DNA from: Alphaproteobacteria bacterium
Lineage (GTDB): Bacteria > Pseudomonadota > Alphaproteobacteria > GCA-2731375
Length of the DNA stretch: 62,324 nucleotides
NCBI GenBank assembly: GCA_021776235.1
Contig: JAJFGG010000153.1
Location: 1 to 62,324, forward strand
Direction of reading: 5' to 3'
Below the pieces are notes generated by a model. The model did no database searches and had not been told where the DNA came from. It worked only from the letters and a program-made list of their open reading frames with translations. How positions within the stretch are numbered: the stretch's first letter is position 1; each line of letters begins with the position of its first letter. A program made the position numbers and the translations under genes. Below, in pieces: positions 26,582 to 34,850 of this stretch.

Positions 26582-28213
26582 ATGACCGACAAACCTTGGA
26601 TCAAGCATTACGAACCAGGCGTCCCGCACGAGATTGACGCCGATGCCTACCCATCCACCTGGGCCATGTCACGTGAAGCCATTGACAAGTATGGCGACGC
26701 ACCGGCATTCAGCAATTTCGGCGCTGATCTAAGCTATAATGACGTCGACCGCTTGTCGGAAAGCCTGGCGGCCTATCTGCAGGGGCATCTGGGCCTGAAA
26801 AAAGGCGACCGGGTGGCGATTATGTCTCCCAACATCATGGCCTTTCCCGTCACCATGTTCGCCAACATGCGGGCTGGTCTGGTACAGGTCAATGTCAACC
26901 CGCTGTACACCCCGCGGGAGCTGCAACATCAGCTTAACGACGCCGACACGGATACCATTGTCATCTTCTCAGGCTCGACACCGGTGCTGGCTGAAATCAT
27001 CGGCAACACCAAGATCAAGAACGTCATCGTCGCCAATTTGGGTGATTGCGGCAATGCCGCCCTGCCCAGCCCCCCCGCGGATGAACGCCTGAACAACGTG
27101 GTTACTTTCTCCGATGCCCTGTCGACAGGCGAGAAACTCTCTTTCACGCCTGTCGATATCGCGGGCGAGGATTTACTATTCCTGCAATACACCGGCGGCA
27201 CCACCGGCCTATCCAAAGGCGCAGCGCTGACCCACAGCAATCTGGTGGCCAATATCCTGCAGTTCACCCTGCCTCTGGCCGATGATATTCGCGAGCGCGA
27301 GGAAGTGGTGATCACCGCCCTGCCGCTGTATCACATCTTTGCCTTGATGGTGAATTGCCTGTCCTATTTCTCCAAGGGCGGCCGCAATGTCCTGATTACC
27401 AATCCGCGGGACATGCCCGGCTTCGTCAAGGAACTCGCCAATTGGAAGTTCTCGGTCATAACCGGGGTCAATACGCTGTTCAATGGTCTGCTGCACACGC
27501 CGGGGTTTGCCGAGCTTGATTTCTCTGCCCTCCATCTGGTGGGCGGCGGCGGCACTGCGATCCAGGAAGCAATTTCCAACAAGTGGCGCGAGGTCACGGG
27601 CCTCCATATCACCGAAGGTTATGGCCTTTCGGAGACTTCGCCCGTGGTGACTTTCAATGTGGCGGGGCGGGATGAATTTACCGCCACCATCGGCATCCCC
27701 CTGCCGTCCACCGATGTCACCCTGCGCGGCGAGGATGGCGGCGAAGTCGCCATGGGCGAGCCGGGCGAACTGTGCGTCAAAGGACCCCAGGTCATGCAGG
27801 GCTATTGGCGCAGGCCGGAAGAAACCGCGGCCGTGACCACGGCGGATGGCTATTTTTGCACCGGCGACATCGCCATCCTGACCGAGGAGGGCCGTTTTAA
27901 GATCGTCGACCGCAAGAAGGACATGATCCTGGTCTCGGGCTTCAACGTCTATCCCAATGAGGTGGAGGCGGTGGTCGCCAACATGGATGGCGTATTAGAG
28001 GCTGCCTGCATCGGCGTGCCGGACGAGCGCACGGACGAAGCGGTGAAATTGTTTGTGGTGAAAATGCCCGATGGGAATGTTAGCGCCGAAGATGTCATCG
28101 CCTTTTGCCGGGAGAATCTCGCTGCCTATAAGGTACCCAAGCAAATCACATTTATTGACGAACTGCCGAAATCGCCGGTCGGCAAGATCCTGCGCCGGGA
28201 ACTGCGTGATTGA
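26582..28213 (+). CDS. fadD: Long-chain fatty acid-CoA ligase
   Basis: The 543-residue adenylate-forming enzyme activates free fatty acids to acyl-CoA. It has the P-loop-like YTGGTTGLSKGA, the GYGLSETSP motif, the aspartate motif YFCTGDIA and the C-terminal lysine motif (PVGKILRRELR). Length is normal for FadD. AGGA precedes ATG 26582. It is divergent from the crotonase gene. An omega-hydroxylating P450 and several acyl-CoA enzymes in the window would share its product pool. Confidence 0.93.
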   Translation: MTDKPWIKHYEPGVPHEIDADAYPSTWAMSREAIDKYGDAPAFSNFGADLSYNDVDRLSESLAAYLQGHLGLKKGDRVAIMSPNIMAFPVTMFANMRAGLVQVNVNPLYTPRELQHQLNDADTDTIVIFSGSTPVLAEIIGNTKIKNVIVANLGDCGNAALPSPPADERLNNVVTFSDALSTGEKLSFTPVDIAGEDLLFLQYTGGTTGLSKGAALTHSNLVANILQFTLPLADDIREREEVVITALPLYHIFALMVNCLSYFSKGGRNVLITNPRDMPGFVKELANWKFSVITGVNTLFNGLLHTPGFAELDFSALHLVGGGGTAIQEAISNKWREVTGLHITEGYGLSETSPVVTFNVAGRDEFTATIGIPLPSTDVTLRGEDGGEVAMGEPGELCVKGPQVMQGYWRRPEETAAVTTADGYFCTGDIAILTEEGRFKIVDRKKDMILVSGFNVYPNEVEAVVANMDGVLEAACIGVPDERTDEAVKLFVVKMPDGNVSAEDVIAFCRENLAAYKVPKQITFIDELPKSPVGKILRRELRD

Positions 28214-28267
28214 TGCGCCAATGTTGAGAAAAGTGTGGTGGAGATCTTATTTCCATAGTTCTTGATA

Positions 28268-28996
28268 TTACCTGGAATTCGCCTCCGTATCGTCAGGCAT
28301 TGTCGTTGCGGTTCCAAATATGCGGCCAAGAAATGCCGCGATATCAGGCAGATCAAGGTCGCTTTTCCCGGCCGGCCTGACTATGAGCCGAGACGATGGC
28401 GGGGTAGATTTTATTAACGGGAGTGCGGCTGCCTCCGCCGCCTTGTTGTTAACGTCACTTGGTTCTTCGATCTTCCACCACGGGCAATCGGGATTATTGA
28501 TCACGCCTGACGGCATGACCGTCTGACACAGAATAGCGCCGCGCAACTTGGCATCTTGCATCGAGGCCCGGGTCAAATCGGCCCGGCTCAAATTCGCGCC
28601 GCGCAAATCAGCATCCCGCAGATTAGCGCCGCGCAAAACCGCCCAGGCCAAACCCGCCCGCTGCAAATTGGCTTGCTGCAAATTCGCGCCGTGCAGTCGC
28701 GCACCTTTCAGCTTTGCGCCGGATAGATTGACCTTCTGCAACTTTACGCCGCGCAAATCGGCACCGCGCAAATCGGCCGCATTCAAATTCATTTTGCGCA
28801 GATCGGCGCCTCTCAGTTTTGCTCCGATCATTTTGACTACGCCGCCCTGCGCCTGCAAAAGGTGGCAGCGGGAACATGTCTGCATGGGCTTGAAGCCCTG
28901 CTGATCGGTCTGATCAAATTCGTCAAATGCCGCCGTCGTCGCGGGAATCAGTACGGCAATGATAATGACGCCGATGGTGGAGATAGTTCGATTCAT
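28268..28996 (-). CDS. Exported pentapeptide-repeat protein with a CxxCH motif
   Basis: The 242-residue product has an N-terminal hydrophobic signal (to about residue 24), then CSRCH, a CxxCH heme-c attachment motif. About 18 pentapeptide repeats follow (residues 50-145, units such as GADLR, GAKLK). The C-terminal cysteine region (LCQTVMPSGVINNPDC) is also seen in other pentapeptide proteins. Periplasmic export is inferred. A covalent heme on a pentapeptide beta-helix would be an uncommon combination; the motif might instead be a chance metal or disulfide site. It follows fadD convergently. No heme-lyase genes are nearby. Confidence 0.75.
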   Translation of the reverse strand: MNRTISTIGVIIIAVLIPATTAAFDEFDQTDQQGFKPMQTCSRCHLLQAQGGVVKMIGAKLRGADLRKMNLNAADLRGADLRGVKLQKVNLSGAKLKGARLHGANLQQANLQRAGLAWAVLRGANLRDADLRGANLSRADLTRASMQDAKLRGAILCQTVMPSGVINNPDCPWWKIEEPSDVNNKAAEAAALPLIKSTPPSSRLIVRPAGKSDLDLPDIAAFLGRIFGTATTMPDDTEANSR

Positions 28997-29035
28997 GGTG
29001 GGCAAAGTAGCATGGCTATGTCTGGAATGGCGCTG

Positions 29036-29584
29036 TCAACCAGTGCTCAAACGCCGGCTCATGTCCTGTAGCGAGACAAGTAGCTGGCTGATCAAATCTT
29101 TGGCGCCGTCGTCAAGCAGAATGCCGTTGTCATCAAACGCCTGCCCGGCGCCGCCGACCATGACTTCCGGCTTATTGAGCACATGACCGTTGAGGAAGAT
29201 AAAAACCTGACGCAGATGATATTGTGCCCGCGCCGTTCCCAGCCGGCCGGCGCTGGCCCCCATCAAGGCAACCACCTTGCCGTTAAAGGGCTGTTCCGGT
29301 GGGCGTGAGGCCCAGTCGATGGCGTTCTTCAGCACGCCCGAAAAGGAATAATTATACTCCGGCGTAGCGATCAACAGCCCGTCGGCGGCAGCAATTTGTG
29401 CCCGGAAAGTTTCAACCGGCGCCGGAAAACCGTTGCCATAAACATCCTCGTTGTAGGGCGGAACGCCAGCAAGGTCGGCAATCTCTATCTCCATTCCCGC
29501 GGGTCCGATTTGCTGCGCCGTACGCAGCAGGGCCGTATTGTACGAGTGCTCCCGCAGGCTCCCGGAAATTCCTAAGACCTTCAT
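29036..29584 (-). CDS. NADPH-dependent FMN reductase
   Basis: The 182-residue flavodoxin-like protein has the FMN phosphate loop GSLREHSYN and the TPEYNYSFSGVLKNAIDW segment of the chromate/quinone reductase family (ChrR/YieF type). It would reduce FMN, quinones or azo compounds in the cytoplasm. GAGGA precedes the ATG. The next gene upstream (GST-like) is 45 bp away on the same strand, so a small stress-related operon is likely. Confidence 0.88.
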   Translation of the reverse strand: MKVLGISGSLREHSYNTALLRTAQQIGPAGMEIEIADLAGVPPYNEDVYGNGFPAPVETFRAQIAAADGLLIATPEYNYSFSGVLKNAIDWASRPPEQPFNGKVVALMGASAGRLGTARAQYHLRQVFIFLNGHVLNKPEVMVGGAGQAFDDNGILLDDGAKDLISQLLVSLQDMSRRLSTG

Positions 29585-29628
29585 GTTGTGATCCTCTTCA
29601 ATGTAAGAATTCTAGAGTTGCTACCGCC

Positions 29629-30396
29629 TCAAAAGTCGAGTGGCAAACTCAAATGCCGGGTGTACATGCTATCCCGGTGGGTGATCAATATGGGATTGCA
29701 CACCGTCGTCTCCGGCGCCGTGTAGGGGCCCCGTAGTCGCATCGGCATGGGGTTCAGATCCTCTGCCATGGGTGTCACCAATTGCGAGAAACAGGCCCAG
29801 TAAAGATCAGCGGCGGTGAAACCGTCGCCGACGAAATAATCACTGCCGCTTGCCGCCTGCGAGCGCAGCTTGTCCGCCAACATGGCCAGGATATCGTTGC
29901 AAAGGTCTCCCGCCCGTTGCGCCGCCGCCACGTTATGGCCATAACGGGCAGCCAGCACATCCGGTGTCTGGCGCACCTTGGGGTCGTCCGAGGCGGCATA
30001 CATTTGGTCGATCATTTGCAGCCTCCGCTGCCATGCCAAGCCACCTTCGGAAGCGATCTCGGTGATCAGACCGAACATCTCGGCCCGGGCGGCGGAACCA
30101 GGCGGCAGCAGGCTGGGCGAGGGTGCGATCCGTTCGGCCAGCATGATGATCTCGTACCAACCCACCCGTGGCGCCTGATCCTCATAAACAGCAACGGGAG
30201 CATTGCGATGGCCCGTCCAGGCGTGCAACTCGGCATTTTCGCGGGCGCCCAATTGACCGACTGGAAGGAAGGGAAAGCGTTTGTATTCGAAGATGTACTT
30301 TGCCGCCTGGCTCCACGGCCCCGGCACTCCCATAGTAAGCGCCAATCGCAATCCGGGTTTATCCTTCGCATCCGCGACCTTGACGTATTCCACCAA
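29629..30396 (-). CDS. Glutathione S-transferase-like protein
   Basis: The 255-residue protein has a thioredoxin-like N-terminal half (PGPWSQAAKYIFEYKRFPFLPVG; no obvious Cys-x-x-Cys) and a helical C-terminal GST domain (DYFVGDGFTAADLYWACF). Glutathione conjugation or peroxidase action is inferred only. Start is ambiguous: TTG at 30396 or GTG at 30393, both just after GGCAGG. Operon with the FMN reductase gene downstream. Confidence 0.75.
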   Translation of the reverse strand: MVEYVKVADAKDKPGLRLALTMGVPGPWSQAAKYIFEYKRFPFLPVGQLGARENAELHAWTGHRNAPVAVYEDQAPRVGWYEIIMLAERIAPSPSLLPPGSAARAEMFGLITEIASEGGLAWQRRLQMIDQMYAASDDPKVRQTPDVLAARYGHNVAAAQRAGDLCNDILAMLADKLRSQAASGSDYFVGDGFTAADLYWACFSQLVTPMAEDLNPMPMRLRGPYTAPETTVCNPILITHRDSMYTRHLSLPLDF

Positions 30397-30473
30397 CCTG
30401 CCCCGTGCTCTAAAAATTTAACTGCCTATACCTTAGAGCATATGGCATTCTTTTCGGCGGAGAATATTTGCCC

Positions 30474-31037
30474 ATGAGCAAGGCGTTCACGAAAGAAAAC
30501 GACGAAGCAGTGGAAGAGGATCTGCCCGAGATGGCGGCCCCCCTGCCCCCTGGTGCGAAGAACTACCTGACACCGGAAGGGTACGCCCGCCTGACGGAAG
30601 AGCTGCGCCAGTTGCGCCGGGAAGAACGGCCAAAGGTGGTTAACGTCGTTGCCTGGGCCGCCGGCAACGGTGATCGCTCGGAAAATGGGGATTACATTTA
30701 TGGCAAGAAAAGGCTGCGGGAGATCGACCGGCGGGTGCGTTATTTGATGAAACGCCTGGAGATTGCCGAAGTGGTGGATCAAAGCCGGCAAAAGAACCGC
30801 GATCAGGTTTTCTTTGGCGCCACGGTAACCTATCTGGATGGCGGCGAATTGGAACGCACCGTGCGCATCGTAGGCGCCGATGAAGCCCGCCATGATCACG
30901 GCGAGGTCAGCTGGGTCGCGCCCATCGCGCGCGCCCTGCACAAGGCCGCGGAAGGCGATACCGTAAAACTGCGCACCCCGTCAGGCGTTGAAGAGATCGA
31001 AGTGCTGGAGATTGCCTACGTCGCTATACCGTCATAG
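30474..31037 (+). CDS. greB: Transcription elongation factor GreB
   Basis: The 187-residue protein has the Gre coiled coil and C-terminal FKBP-like domain; the coiled-coil tip keeps the acidic GDRSENGDY motif used to stimulate RNA polymerase transcript cleavage. The basic patch and DQVFFGATVTY at the start of the C-terminal domain point to GreB rather than GreA. An N-terminal tail of about 25 residues is extra. ATG 30474 is preferred over a TTG two codons earlier. Divergent from the GST-like gene. Confidence 0.9.
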   Translation: MSKAFTKENDEAVEEDLPEMAAPLPPGAKNYLTPEGYARLTEELRQLRREERPKVVNVVAWAAGNGDRSENGDYIYGKKRLREIDRRVRYLMKRLEIAEVVDQSRQKNRDQVFFGATVTYLDGGELERTVRIVGADEARHDHGEVSWVAPIARALHKAAEGDTVKLRTPSGVEEIEVLEIAYVAIPS

Positions 31038-31172
31038 CGGCGCCAGATAAACGCGCCCGGCTCTTGGATACAAACCATATACCGAGGCCCGGCCGCTCTG
31101 CATCAAATTCGCCATGCATCGATGCTTTCCCGTTAGTATCGCAAAACCATGCGCTGTAAAGATGGAGTAAAG

Positions 31173-32285
31173 ATGATGAAGCAGGCCCTTCCCCTTGCCG
31201 GTATCCGTGTGCTCGAGTTGGGCAGTAATGTTTCCGGCCCCTATGGCACCTGGATCCTGGCGGCCTTGGGCGCCGACGTGGTGAAGGTAGAACGACCAGA
31301 CGGCGGCGATGATGCACGCGGCTGGGGCCCGCCGTTCTGGCGCGGGGTGGCGACGGTATTTCAAACCATAAATCGGGATAAAACTTCGATTACCATCGAT
31401 TTCAAGGATCCCAAGGCGCTGGCGTCGCTGCGCCGGCGGATCGCCTCGGACACGGATGTGGTGCTGCAAAACCTTCGCCCCGGCGTGGCCGATGGGCTGG
31501 GCCTGGGCGCCAAGGCCATGACGGAGGAAAACCCCCGTCTGATTTACTGTAATCTGTGGGCCTTCGGAGCCAAGGGGCCGCTGGCGGGGCGGCCCGGATT
31601 CGATGCCTTGATGCAGGCCTTCGGCGGCATCATGGCGGTTACAGGTGAGGAAGGCCAGGCGCCGGTCCGGGCCGGCATATCGGTGGTTGATATGGGGACG
31701 GGCATGTGGAGCGCCATCGGTATTCTGGCGGCTCTGAACCGGCGCCACAGCAGCGGCCGGGGCGGTGTTGTCGATACCTCGCTGTACGAAACCGCCCTGG
31801 GCTGGACGGCATACTACAACGCTGATGTGCAGGTCACGGGCGATACACCACAACGCCATGGCTCCGGTGTACGCGGCATCATGCCCTATCAGGCCTATGA
31901 CTGCGCCGACGGCTATCTGGTGGTCGCCGCCTCCAACGACCGGCTGTTTCAGAATCTGGCCCGGGAGTTGCAACATGCTGACTGGCTGGAGGATCCGCGC
32001 TTTGCCGACAATGCGGCCCGCTCCAGCCACCGTGAGGATTTGAACGCCCTGCTAATGCCGATCTTCAAGGCTGAGACCCGAACCCATTGGCAGGAACGCC
32101 TGGATCGGGCCGGCGTTCCAAACGCACCCATCCAGCATGCCGGTGAGGTTGTTGCTCACCCGCAGACCCAGGCCTTGGGTATTCTGCAGGATACCGGCCA
32201 CGGTGTGGCCTTGACCGGACTACCAATGTCATTCGACGGCGAACGCCCCCCCTTGCGCAACATCGCACCGGATCTGGAAGAATAA
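31173..32285 (+). CDS. CaiB/BaiF-family (class III) CoA transferase
   Basis: The 370-residue enzyme transfers CoA between carboxylates. The active-site aspartate is Asp173 (ISVVDMGTGM), which matches Asp169 of formyl-CoA transferase. The family cannot be split by substrate from sequence alone. GGAG lies five to eight bases before ATG 31173/31176. The gene stands alone between greB and palindromic element C. A link to the acyl-CoA genes elsewhere is inferred. Confidence 0.9.
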   Translation: MMKQALPLAGIRVLELGSNVSGPYGTWILAALGADVVKVERPDGGDDARGWGPPFWRGVATVFQTINRDKTSITIDFKDPKALASLRRRIASDTDVVLQNLRPGVADGLGLGAKAMTEENPRLIYCNLWAFGAKGPLAGRPGFDALMQAFGGIMAVTGEEGQAPVRAGISVVDMGTGMWSAIGILAALNRRHSSGRGGVVDTSLYETALGWTAYYNADVQVTGDTPQRHGSGVRGIMPYQAYDCADGYLVVAASNDRLFQNLARELQHADWLEDPRFADNAARSSHREDLNALLMPIFKAETRTHWQERLDRAGVPNAPIQHAGEVVAHPQTQALGILQDTGHGVALTGLPMSFDGERPPLRNIAPDLEE

Positions 32286-32347
32286 TCCATGCCTATCCGG
32301 TCAAAAAGAGGCGTTCACTAAAAACGGCGCGCCATGTCGGCAGCCCC

Positions 32348-32610
32348 TAGACCATGTTTACAGAACATAGATCCGTTTGATGGCGTGTGGAGGTCATTCG
32401 GGTAGGCGTTTTGCGCCGCGCGTAGTGGGACTACGGGCAAGCAAAACAACACATCCGAATGGCCACCACGCGCTACCGAAGGCCGCGCTTCCCAGCGCCG
32501 TGGCGTCGTTGAAGGTTTTGCCCGTAATCCCACTACGCGCGGCAACCTTCGCCTAGCCACGAAGCTGGGAAGTGCGGTCAAACGGGTCTATGTTCTATAA
32601 ACGTGGTCTA
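32348..32610. repeat. Dispersed palindromic element, copy C (type 2)
   Basis: The 263-bp element starts TAGACCATGTTTACAGAACA and ends with the inverted form, giving a 33-bp terminal inverted repeat with a few mismatches. Hairpin 1 (about 32381-32472) has tip CGTAGT-GGG-ACTACG (32421-32435); hairpin 2 (about 32480-32582) has tip CGTAAT-CCC-ACTACG (32523-32537). The outer stems and ends are unlike copies A and B, but the plan is identical: TIR, hairpin with purine-rich triloop, hairpin with CCC triloop, TIR. CATTCGGGTAGGCG is shared by all three copies. It fills the gap between the CoA transferase and second cyclase genes. Confidence 0.8.
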
Positions 32611-32659
32611 GTATCCGGCTATGACCAGACTGCTTGAACCAGGTGTTCACCACGCCAGC

Positions 32660-34417
32660 CTAAATTGTCACCCCGGCCTTTTGAATGCCCTCGAGAATGT
32701 GCTCGTTGTCGATCGGATTCCTGTATGGCTTCCACGTTTTCCGTTTGGCGACGAACCCTGGCTGGGCTTGCTCGCATGCGTCCAATGCGGCGCGCGCTTC
32801 ATCCATTCGTCCGAGATGTCCAAAACTTGCTGCCATGACATAGTTTGCGTTTGGGTAATCTGAAAGGTGTTGTAAAGCCCGCTTGGCCCATTCAATCGCC
32901 GCTTCGTAGTCCCTGGCGTTCAGATGCGCACGGGCCAGAAGGGTGAAGGCGACGTGGTTTCGGGGATCCTGCGGATTGAGTTCGAGCGCCTTCTCTAAAC
33001 TCTGATTGCCGACCTCGAAATCTCCATCGCTGTCCTTGAGAGTCCCATACACGGTAAGCGCCCACGCATTATTCGGGTTCAGTTCAATCGCCTTTTGCGC
33101 CTCGGCCAGGGCCAAGTCGTTCTGTTCAGGCCATATATAAGCCTGTGCGAGGGCCACGCGGGCATTCGAATTCATTGGATCGAGCGCGACCCCACGCTTC
33201 GCGGCCTCCAGGCATTTCGTGATGGCGTCCTCCCGGTCCTCGACGAATTCTGCCGTCAGGTCACGGTGATAGCTGTATGCAAGACCGGTATAAGCCGCAC
33301 GATAGTTCAGTTCCTGCTCAATCGCCTTTTCGAAGAATGCCCGGGCCTGCTCATTGCCTTCCTTTGTGAATTCAAAGAGTTTGGACCAGCCTCGATGATA
33401 GTAATCCCAGGCGTCCAGATTTTGTGGGTTTATGTCAACCGACCGCTGGCGCTCCACCCGATGCATCTCGGGCTCAACGGTCGCCGCGATCCGTTGGACG
33501 ATTTCATCCTGTAGATCGAAGATATCGGTAAGATCGCTGTCAAACCGCTCTGCCCAGACGTTGACGCCACTCGTGCCGTCCGTCAATTGAGCCGATATGC
33601 GCACGCGGCTGCCGCTTTTGCGTACGCTGCCATCAAGGACGTAGCGGACCCCCAACTCGCTGGCGAGCGTACGCACCTCTGGCGCCTTCCCCTTGTAGGC
33701 GAAGGTCGAGTTGCGTGAGATTACCGGGAAGGTTCGATAGCGCGACAGCGCGGCAATGATGTCCTCGGTAAGCCCGTCCGAAAAATATTCCTGATCGGGA
33801 TCGCCCGACAGGTTATGGAACGGCATGACCGCGACCATGGGGAGCCGTTTCGTATCATGTGCGGGCTTGGCAGCGTCGGGATCGGACGAGCCGTCGGGCG
33901 ACCAACTCCAAATCCGGACCAACCTTTCGATGTTCTTGAGTTTCTGTTCGCCGGTGTCAGTGAACGCGATGTCAAGCCGATTGCGCACCTCCTCGAACGA
34001 TTGATTGGAAATCGACACCCCGCCGGGCTTGGCCAGCGCCTCGATACGGCTGGCGATGTTGACACCGTCGCCGAGAATGTCATCCCCCTCGATGATGATG
34101 TCGCCGAGATTGACGCCAACGCGAAAGGTAATGCGCCGGTCTTCATCAATGCCTTTGTTGCGTTCCGCCATCCCCAACTGGATTTCGACCATGCATCGAG
34201 TGGCGTCGACGACAGATGCGAACTCCAGCAGCAGTCCGTCGCCCATTGTCTTGACGATGCGGCCGCCGTGCTCGCCGATCAGTCGATCAATGCATTCGGC
34301 CCTATGTGCGCGTAACGTAGACAGGGTACCCGTCTCGTCCGCCGCCATCAGGCGCGAATAGCCGACGACATCGGCCGATACGATGGCCGCCAATCTACGC
34401 TGTGTCAGCTCCGTCAT
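32660..34417 (-). CDS. Class III adenylate/guanylate cyclase with TolB-like and TPR domains, paralogue 2
   Basis: The 585-residue protein has the same order of domains and length as the cyclase at 6600: cyclase domain with Asp16 (SADVVGYS) and Asp60 (TMGDG), the GVNIASR pair, a TolB-N/FlgO-like middle (VMPFHNLSGDPDQEYFSDGL) and TPRs in the C-terminal third. No membrane segment. It differs from the first at many positions, so duplication is old. The start ATG has no strong ribosome site. A short gap separates it from cutA upstream. Confidence 0.9.
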   Translation of the reverse strand: MTELTQRRLAAIVSADVVGYSRLMAADETGTLSTLRAHRAECIDRLIGEHGGRIVKTMGDGLLLEFASVVDATRCMVEIQLGMAERNKGIDEDRRITFRVGVNLGDIIIEGDDILGDGVNIASRIEALAKPGGVSISNQSFEEVRNRLDIAFTDTGEQKLKNIERLVRIWSWSPDGSSDPDAAKPAHDTKRLPMVAVMPFHNLSGDPDQEYFSDGLTEDIIAALSRYRTFPVISRNSTFAYKGKAPEVRTLASELGVRYVLDGSVRKSGSRVRISAQLTDGTSGVNVWAERFDSDLTDIFDLQDEIVQRIAATVEPEMHRVERQRSVDINPQNLDAWDYYHRGWSKLFEFTKEGNEQARAFFEKAIEQELNYRAAYTGLAYSYHRDLTAEFVEDREDAITKCLEAAKRGVALDPMNSNARVALAQAYIWPEQNDLALAEAQKAIELNPNNAWALTVYGTLKDSDGDFEVGNQSLEKALELNPQDPRNHVAFTLLARAHLNARDYEAAIEWAKRALQHLSDYPNANYVMAASFGHLGRMDEARAALDACEQAQPGFVAKRKTWKPYRNPIDNEHILEGIQKAGVTI

Positions 34418-34430
34418 GGCGGGAGTTTAG

Positions 34431-34835
34431 CTAAACCCAGTCGTGGAAGCTATTGGAACCGCTTTTAGAGCATGTCGGGGCCACCCTGTCCGCCGGTGTG
34501 GGCTTCACCACCTCGCCTCGATCAGTCTCGCGCTGCAGCCAGGCCAGAAAATCCGGGTTGCCATGCTGGATCGGCAGGCCAACGACACAAGGCAGATCAT
34601 AGGAATGGAGAGCCTTGATCCGCTCTGTCACTAGAACGGTGCTATCGCGGCGCGCTTTCAACAGCATGGCCACTTCCTCCTGCTCCTTTACCGCACCATC
34701 CCAACGATAGACCGAGGTTACGGGCCCCAGGATATTGGCGCAGGCGACCAGACGCTCGCCGACCAGGACACGGGCGATAGTCTTGGCCTCGTCACCATCG
34801 GCACAGGTTACATACAACAGGGTCAACTCCGCCAT
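34431..34835 (-). CDS. cutA: Divalent-cation tolerance protein CutA
   Basis: The 134-residue protein is the trimeric CutA1 fold: YVTCADGDEAKTIARVLV near the start, ANILGPVTSVYRW and LKARRDSTVLVTERI in the core, and ending LAWLQRET. About 20 more residues (to GSNSFHDWV) extend past the usual C-terminus; the DNA for the tail contains a copy of the dispersed-element end, so the tail probably arose by insertion. Function of the family is unclear in spite of its name. It is 15 bp from ctaA. Confidence 0.88.
   Translation of the reverse strand: MAELTLLYVTCADGDEAKTIARVLVGERLVACANILGPVTSVYRWDGAVKEQEEVAMLLKARRDSTVLVTERIKALHSYDLPCVVGLPIQHGNPDFLAWLQRETDRGEVVKPTPADRVAPTCSKSGSNSFHDWV
34468..34488. repeat. 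Terminal-repeat-like sequence inside the cutA 3' end
   Basis: AGAGCATGTCGGGG is identical over 14 bases to the solo repeat at 9613. The next eight bases differ from it by C for T at four places. It is read through by the cutA frame and encodes part of the added C-terminal tail. Confidence 0.5.
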
Positions 34836-34850
34836 TGCATATCCACCCCC

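Noticed and set aside
31032-32030. 332-codon minus-strand frame
   Set aside because: Antisense to the CoA transferase gene.
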